Assembly (NCBI RefSeq): GCF_004015185.1
Contig: NZ_CP025746.1
Coordinates: 2,869,776 to 2,933,775, forward strand
DNA: 64,000 nt
Direction: 5' to 3'
DNA from: Clostridium manihotivorum
GTDB lineage: Bacteria > Bacillota > Clostridia > Clostridiales > Clostridiaceae
The notes under the pieces are model-generated. The model was not told the DNA's origin and did no database searches. It saw nothing but the letters and a program-made list of their open reading frames with translations. How positions within the stretch are numbered: the stretch's first letter is position 1; every line of letters begins with the position of its first letter. Shown here in pieces: positions 59,638-64,000 of the stretch. Made by a program: the position numbers and the translations under genes.

Positions 59638-60031
59638 TGGAAAAAGCGTTAGAGTTTTTAAAAGAATGCGGCATATTTTATTTAGCAACTACAGAAGGAG
59701 ATCAACCAAGAGTAAGACCTTTTGGTGCAGTTTTGAATATGAAGGTAAGCTATATATTGTAACAAACAACAAGAAAGAATGCTTTAAGCAAATGATCGAA
59801 AATCCTAAGGTTGAGATTTCAGGAATGAATAAAAAAGGACAATGGATACGTGTTGCAGGTGAAGTTGCTCATGATGATAGACGTGAAGTAAAAGAAGTTG
59901 GGCTTGAAGCAGTTCCATCATTAAAGAGAATGTACAGCGTAGATGATGGTATATTTGCAGTATTATACTTTACAAAGGCAACAGCTACTATTTCTGCCTT
60001 TAATGCAGAACCAGAAACATTTTCATTTTAG
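59638..60031 (+). pseudogene. Pyridoxamine 5'-phosphate oxidase-family protein, frameshifted
   Basis: From ATG 59638 (GGAGAGGAG upstream) the frame reads MEKALEFLKECGIFYLATTE, then ...RPFGAV, the classical start of this FMN-binding split-barrel family. Near 59729-59735 (GCAGTTTTGAA) it shifts by one base. The rest, EYEGKLYIVTNNKKECFKQM to the C-terminus, continues in the next frame to 60031. Correcting one base gives about 130 residues, normal for the family. It could be a real mutation or a homopolymer error in the T run. Confidence 0.8.
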
Positions 60032-60090
60032 TATATAATGAAGATTAACTAATATAATAGTTAGTTAAATAAAATAAATCAAAGTTAGTG

Positions 60091-60135
60091 AGTGGCATAA
60101 AAGATTTTATTACAAACTTTTATGTCACTTATTTT
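60091..60135 (+). terminator. Intrinsic terminator
   Basis: GTGGCATAAAAG / CTTTTATGTCAC stem followed by TTATTTT. Confidence 0.7.
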
Positions 60136-60140
60136 CTGTT

Positions 60141-60300
60141 AAGAAAAGTATAAAGTTCTTGTTGACTAAACCTAGCAATATCAGGGTTTTAGAACAGCTA
60201 TTTATGGTAAACATTAAAAAATAGATCATATTCACCTGCCATAATTTCTTCACATACGTTCAGGAAAAGTTAGATCAGCAAAAAAAGAAGAGCAGTGAAG
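60141..60300. repeat. Dispersed repeat family B, third copy
   Basis: AAAGTATAAAGTTCTTG, CTAAACCTAGCAATATCAGG, AACAGCTATTTATGGTAAAC and TTCTTCACATACGTTCAGG match the copies at 49715 and 59065. The right end has diverged. Confidence 0.55.
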
Positions 60301-60330
60301 TAATAAATAACCTTCACATACTCTTCAATG
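60284..60330 (-). terminator. Terminator of hflX
   Basis: On the minus strand GAAGAG...GTGAAGG pairs with CTTCAC...CTCTTC, followed by TTTTTTT. The right end of repeat B supplies the T run. Confidence 0.6.
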
Positions 60331-60383
60331 GTAAAAATAGGTATACGTCTACTATATATTATGCAAGAAATTAGCTTATTATA

Positions 60384-62198
60384 TTAAGCAAAAGAAGATA
60401 TTTCAAAATCCATGCATCTCTTATAAATTTCATCATGAACTAAGGCTTTTATACGAGTGCCTTCTTCTAAGTAATCCTCTTTGATAACTTTAGAATTATC
60501 ATGAATTATTGAAACTAGTTTCTGCTGTTGATAAGGAATTATAAATTCTTTTTCCATAAGCTTAACTGGGATTTCTTTACCTATAAAGTCCAATAATTCA
60601 TTAAGATTAATTTCCTTTACTGCACTTACTTCTATTAGCTTTTCGTCTTTTAAGAAGTTCCTAATTTGTTGCAAGTTTTCCTCAGTAGCTTTATCTACTT
60701 TATTTAGAACAATTATAGTATTCTTATCCTTAGCATTAAGTTCTTCTAACACTAAGTTTACGGACTTAACTTGGTTTATAACCTCTATATTGGAAGCATC
60801 TATAACGTGCAGAAGTAAGTCAGCTTCTAACACTTCTTCTAAGGTGGATTTAAAAGCTTCTACAAGATCATGAGGAAGTTTGCTTATAAAACCTACTGTA
60901 TCTGATAAGGCAATCTTTCTATTATCATTTAAGCTTACAGCTCTTACTGTGGTATCTAAGGTTGCAAAAAGCATATTTGCTTCTAGAACTCCTTCTTTAT
61001 CCGCTTTGTTAGAGGCAGAAATATCACAAAGTTTATTTCTTAAAGTTGACTTCCCTGCATTTGTATAGCCTACTATAGCAACTCTGCTAATATTATTTTT
61101 GGTACGCTTTATCTTCTGAATAGACCTTTGTTCGGAAGCTTTTGATAGCTCTAGTTTTATTTCTTCTATTCTTCTTTCTATATGACGTCTATCAGTTTCA
61201 AGCTTCTTTTCTCCAGGACCTCTTGAACCGACCCCACCTTTCATACCAACTCCACCTTTGATTCTCGCAAGATTAGCATTGGCATTTCTAAGTCTTGGAA
61301 GCTTATGATTAAGCATAGCAAGTTCAACTTGAAGTATGCCTTCTTTGCTTTTAGCACGTCTTGCGAAGATATCTAGGATAAGGGTAGTTCTGTCAATGAT
61401 CTTACACTTTATGGCTTCTTCAAGATTTCTTACCTGAGAGCCAGACAACTCATCATCAAAAATAACTACATTTGCATTCTTTATCTGTTTCAAATAAGCG
61501 ATTTCCTGAATCTTACCTTGACCAGCATAAAAAGCAGAATTAATTCTATTTTTCTTCTGAAGAATCTTATACACTGGTACCACATTGCAGGCTTCTGCAA
61601 GGCCACAAAGTTCCTCTAAGCTTTCTTCACTATCAGTACCAACAAGAATTGCTCTTTCAATATCATCGTCAGTTCTTTGTATATTTGTAATTATCTTTTC
61701 TACGTAAGATAATTTATCCTTAAAGTTAAATTGAAGAGCAGTCTGTAAAGTTAAATTCTTATATTCTTTAAAAGTTAAGTTGTTCTCAAAGATGTCGCAT
61801 AGAGCTATATTCAAAGTTATATTGTCTATATTTTCATTAACACCTATGGCAACCATAGCGTCTAACTTTAATTCCATCAAGGCTGAGGTATCCATAGAAG
61901 AAAGTGTGCTATTTCCAGTAGGGTGAGTGTGAATCACTCTATAGCCACACAACTTTTTGCTTGCTCCATCTATATATGGTATCTCAGCGCTGTTGATATC
62001 ACCAATTGAAATATCAGTGATTTTCCCACGTCTATTAATTACAACACATAGTTCCTTTTTTATCATTTTGCTAATAGCATTCATCTCACAAGCTAACTCA
62101 TAAGATAAAATGCTGCTGCTTTCTATATTAATTTCATATAATGCTTCAAGCCTTTCAAGAATCAGCTTTTTTATTCCATCTATATTTCCAGTTATCAT
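60384..62198 (-). CDS. hflX: HflX GTPase with N-terminal JAMM-like domain
   Basis: 604 residues against about 420 for E. coli HflX. Residues 1-190 precede the HflX core and contain H90-T-H92-P...S100-x-x-D103, the exact spacing of the JAMM/MPN+ metalloprotease motif, with candidate Glu residues at 34 and 38. The HflX domain follows: FYAGQGKIQEIAYL, the Gly-rich GVGMKGGVGSRGPGEKKLE, then the G domain with G1 GYTNAGKST, G3 DTVGF and G4 NKVD. HflX binds the 50S subunit and splits stalled or heat-damaged ribosomes. Related clostridial HflX proteins seem to share the extension. Monocistronic; an IS607 element sits just upstream. Confidence 0.92.
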   Translation of the reverse strand: MITGNIDGIKKLILERLEALYEINIESSSILSYELACEMNAISKMIKKELCVVINRRGKITDISIGDINSAEIPYIDGASKKLCGYRVIHTHPTGNSTLSSMDTSALMELKLDAMVAIGVNENIDNITLNIALCDIFENNLTFKEYKNLTLQTALQFNFKDKLSYVEKIITNIQRTDDDIERAILVGTDSEESLEELCGLAEACNVVPVYKILQKKNRINSAFYAGQGKIQEIAYLKQIKNANVVIFDDELSGSQVRNLEEAIKCKIIDRTTLILDIFARRAKSKEGILQVELAMLNHKLPRLRNANANLARIKGGVGMKGGVGSRGPGEKKLETDRRHIERRIEEIKLELSKASEQRSIQKIKRTKNNISRVAIVGYTNAGKSTLRNKLCDISASNKADKEGVLEANMLFATLDTTVRAVSLNDNRKIALSDTVGFISKLPHDLVEAFKSTLEEVLEADLLLHVIDASNIEVINQVKSVNLVLEELNAKDKNTIIVLNKVDKATEENLQQIRNFLKDEKLIEVSAVKEINLNELLDFIGKEIPVKLMEKEFIIPYQQQKLVSIIHDNSKVIKEDYLEEGTRIKALVHDEIYKRCMDFEISSFA

Positions 62199-62229
62199 AT
62201 AATTTCCGTTACATAAAATCTACTAAAAT

Positions 62230-62375
62230 CTAATATTTAGAGATTTATTCCTTATTCAACGCAACCTGTTTTGTCATAAGACTACTCCAGTTTGATATGT
62301 TGCTCCAAAGGCTTAAAATCCTGCGTAACGCACAGTACATATCAGCACTATCTTGTTAGTGATATTATGCTGATT
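62230..62375 (-). ncRNA. Possible TnpB guide (omega) RNA region
   Basis: The stretch between the tnpB stop and hflX is where right-end guide RNAs of TnpB elements normally lie. On the minus strand it starts with a hairpin (ATCAGCA...TGCTGAT, overlapping the tnpB stop at 62365). The element's right boundary could not be fixed, so both the RNA and its guide are tentative. Confidence 0.3.
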
Positions 62376-63510
62376 TTTTATACCTTGAAAGATTTATTGA
62401 CGCATTTTTGTCCCTATCCATCCGAGCATTACATGATGGACAAACAAAAACTCTGTCTTTAAGTTTTAAATCTTTCTTTATTGCGCCACAACAAGAACAA
62501 GTTTTGCTTGAAGGATAAAACCTATCTGCTTTTACAAATTCAATGCCATTAAATTTACTCTTATATTCTAAGATACTAATAAACTTATGGAAACATTGTT
62601 CTTGTATAGCCTTTGATAAGTGTTTATTTTTAAGCATCCCCTTTACATTTAAATCTTCAACAACTATTCTGCTTGGCTTGGTTTTCACTATTGCAGTTGT
62701 TGTTTGATGAATATGATTTAAACGTATATTTGAAAGCCTTCTTTGAATAAGTTTTAATTCTCTTTCGAGTTTTTTAATATTATTAGTTTTAGTAAATTTA
62801 TAACGGTTTTCACCTTCCTTTCCTATTCGAATTTTTCCATCTTCATATTTTCTTGAAACTTGTTTATGCTTTCTTTTTAACTTCTTTTTTAGTCTTTTCA
62901 CTTCTTTAGCTTTGTTAATATTTTTAAATGGTTTATCTATATTCGAAACTATTGCTAAAGCTTTTAATCCTAAATCCACACCTATTGATATATCTGTATT
63001 TTCTGATATAGTTTCTTTCTTTTCTATGCCTATAGATATATACCAAAACTTACCGTCAAAACTTATTCTTGGATTAATATATTTAATATCTGTAGGTATT
63101 TGCTCTACTGTTTTAATCCAACCTACTTTTTCAATTAATACTAAATTTTCTTTAACTTTTAGTTTATCTGTATCATTATAGAATGAAGGTTTGCTTTTTC
63201 TTCTGCTCTTAAATCTTGGTTTATCAGCTAACCCTTTAAAGAAATTTTTATAAGCACTACAACCATCTTTTACAGCCTGTTTTGCTACATTATTAGATAC
63301 TTCATTAAGCCAGTTAAGTTCTGATTTCTTTAAAATAGTTAATTCTTTTCTTAAATCTCCATCTTTTATAAACTTGCCACCATTTTTGTGATTTTCTTCT
63401 TGTCTTGCAAGCGTCCAATTATAAATATATCTTGCAGTACCAACAGACTGACATAATTTTTGTTCTTGCTCTATATTCGGAATAATTCTAACTTTCTTCG
63501 CCAGTATCAT
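62365..63510 (-). CDS. tnpB: TnpB RNA-guided nuclease of an IS607-type element
   Basis: A 381-residue TnpB. The RuvC-like site is formed by GVDLGLKAL (Asp), RIVVEDLNVKGM (Glu) and DRDKNASINL (Asp). The zinc ribbon is CSCCGAIKKDLKLKDRVFVC followed by PSC. The N-terminus has the usual KKVRIIPNIEQEQKLCQSVG. All catalytic residues are present and the frame is intact. The upstream serine recombinase identifies the IS607 type. Its start ATG 63510 overlaps the original end of the recombinase frame. TnpB cuts DNA next to a short motif, guided by RNA from the element's end. Confidence 0.93.
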   Translation of the reverse strand: MILAKKVRIIPNIEQEQKLCQSVGTARYIYNWTLARQEENHKNGGKFIKDGDLRKELTILKKSELNWLNEVSNNVAKQAVKDGCSAYKNFFKGLADKPRFKSRRKSKPSFYNDTDKLKVKENLVLIEKVGWIKTVEQIPTDIKYINPRISFDGKFWYISIGIEKKETISENTDISIGVDLGLKALAIVSNIDKPFKNINKAKEVKRLKKKLKRKHKQVSRKYEDGKIRIGKEGENRYKFTKTNNIKKLERELKLIQRRLSNIRLNHIHQTTTAIVKTKPSRIVVEDLNVKGMLKNKHLSKAIQEQCFHKFISILEYKSKFNGIEFVKADRFYPSSKTCSCCGAIKKDLKLKDRVFVCPSCNARMDRDKNASINLSRYKKSA

Positions 63511-63559
63511 TCTCTAACAGCTCCTTAATCATTTCCTTTGCTTTATTGGCTCTTTTGCC

Positions 63560-64000
63560 TTACAACCTACAACTAAAAACTGTAACAATTTGAATTAAAT
63601 CCTCAACTAATTCCTGTTCTTCTGTTTTTTCAGTGTTATCTATGATTTCGATATCAGTCCCATACTTATTACATAGATTTTCTATTATTTCAAACCCAAA
63701 TCTCAGCAACCTGTCTTTATATAGAATTACTATCTTTTCAACTTCTGAATTGGTTATCATATCCACCAATTGATTTAATCCTTTTTTATCGTAATTTATT
63801 CCACTTCCTATATCAGTAATAACATCAAATGAGTACCCTTTAGCAATCATGTATGTTTTAACATTTTCAACTTGTCTTGCTAAATCGTCTTTTTGTTTAT
63901 TACTTGATACTCTACAATATCCAATTACTTTTTTAGTTCTCTTAACAAGTGGCACTTGCAAAACTTGATTAATTTGTTGTTCAGAATAATAACGGTGTCT
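63560..64000 (-). pseudogene. tnpA: IS607-type serine recombinase TnpA, early stop, runs off window
   Basis: From the window edge the frame reads RHRYYSEQQINQV, the end of the MerR-like DNA-binding part. The serine resolvase domain follows: KVIGYCRVSSNKQKDDLARQ (nucleophile Ser), DIGSGINYDKKGLNQLVDMI and VEKIVILYKDRLLRFGFEII. It stops at TAA 63562-63560 after VTVFSCRL. The same frame continues beyond the stop as GKRANKAKEMIKELLENDTG to a second stop overlapping tnpB, the normal family ending. A CAA to TAA change would explain the loss of about 25 residues. Whether the shortened protein works is unknown. Confidence 0.82.

Noticed and set aside
59594-59700. Start of the 59.6 kb gene at ATG 59594
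   Set aside because: That frame gives a non-family N-terminus; the family N-terminus begins at ATG 59638 with a good ribosome site in another frame.

Overview
The window looks like chromosomal DNA from a low-GC Firmicute, most likely Clostridium sensu stricto. The intergenic DNA is very A/T-rich, ribosome sites are GGAGG-like, and TTG and GTG starts are common. Tandem T-boxes control tRNA synthetase genes, and the rRNA operon resembles those of Clostridium cluster I. No plasmid, prophage or CRISPR signals were seen.

Layout. 1-3.4 kb: a soluble MgtE-N/CBS protein translationally coupled to an Nramp-like transporter that is split by an IS4-family element with a 9-bp target duplication. 3.7-6.6 kb: an ABC-2 export operon. 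6.7-12.1 kb: a serine hydrolase, cysS behind a cysteine leader-peptide attenuator, a MATCAP-type metalloprotease and an HAD nucleotidase. 12.2-13.3 kb: a decayed IS630. 13.7-24.4 kb: an unknown winged-helix-like protein, an ABC/FtsX pump with its two-component system (the permease carries a nonsense codon), and an MFS transporter next to a MalT-like regulator. 24.8-31 kb: a Fur-box-controlled fatty-acid hydroxylase-like protein, an S41-like protease, an esterase and a decayed IS66. 30.7-36 kb: a T-box-controlled short AlaS with a frameshift, then small enzymes. 36.6-41.9 kb: an rrn operon (16S-23S-5S, no spacer tRNA). 42-49 kb: small membrane proteins, a cupin coat-like protein, a DTW tRNA modification enzyme, acetyltransferases, an HD-GYP protein and UppP. 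49.3-54.2 kb: a thrS locus with two tandem threonine T-boxes and a group IIC-type intron sitting directly on the second T-box terminator. 54.3-64 kb: a 2'-5' RNA ligase-like protein, guaC, a YidC paralogue, HflX with a JAMM-like N-terminal domain, and an IS607/TnpB element running off the end.

Themes. Three tRNA synthetase genes have three different leader architectures: a Cys-codon leader peptide for cysS, one T-box for alaS, and two T-boxes plus an intron for thrS. Both the AlaS and the ThrRS are shortened (no C-Ala domain, no TGS domain), which suggests accessory copies. Three families of short dispersed repeats fill the intergenic gaps. Several genes carry single-base frameshifts or nonsense codons, and the 16S gene departs from near-universal positions; this could be real decay or sequence error and needs checking against reads.
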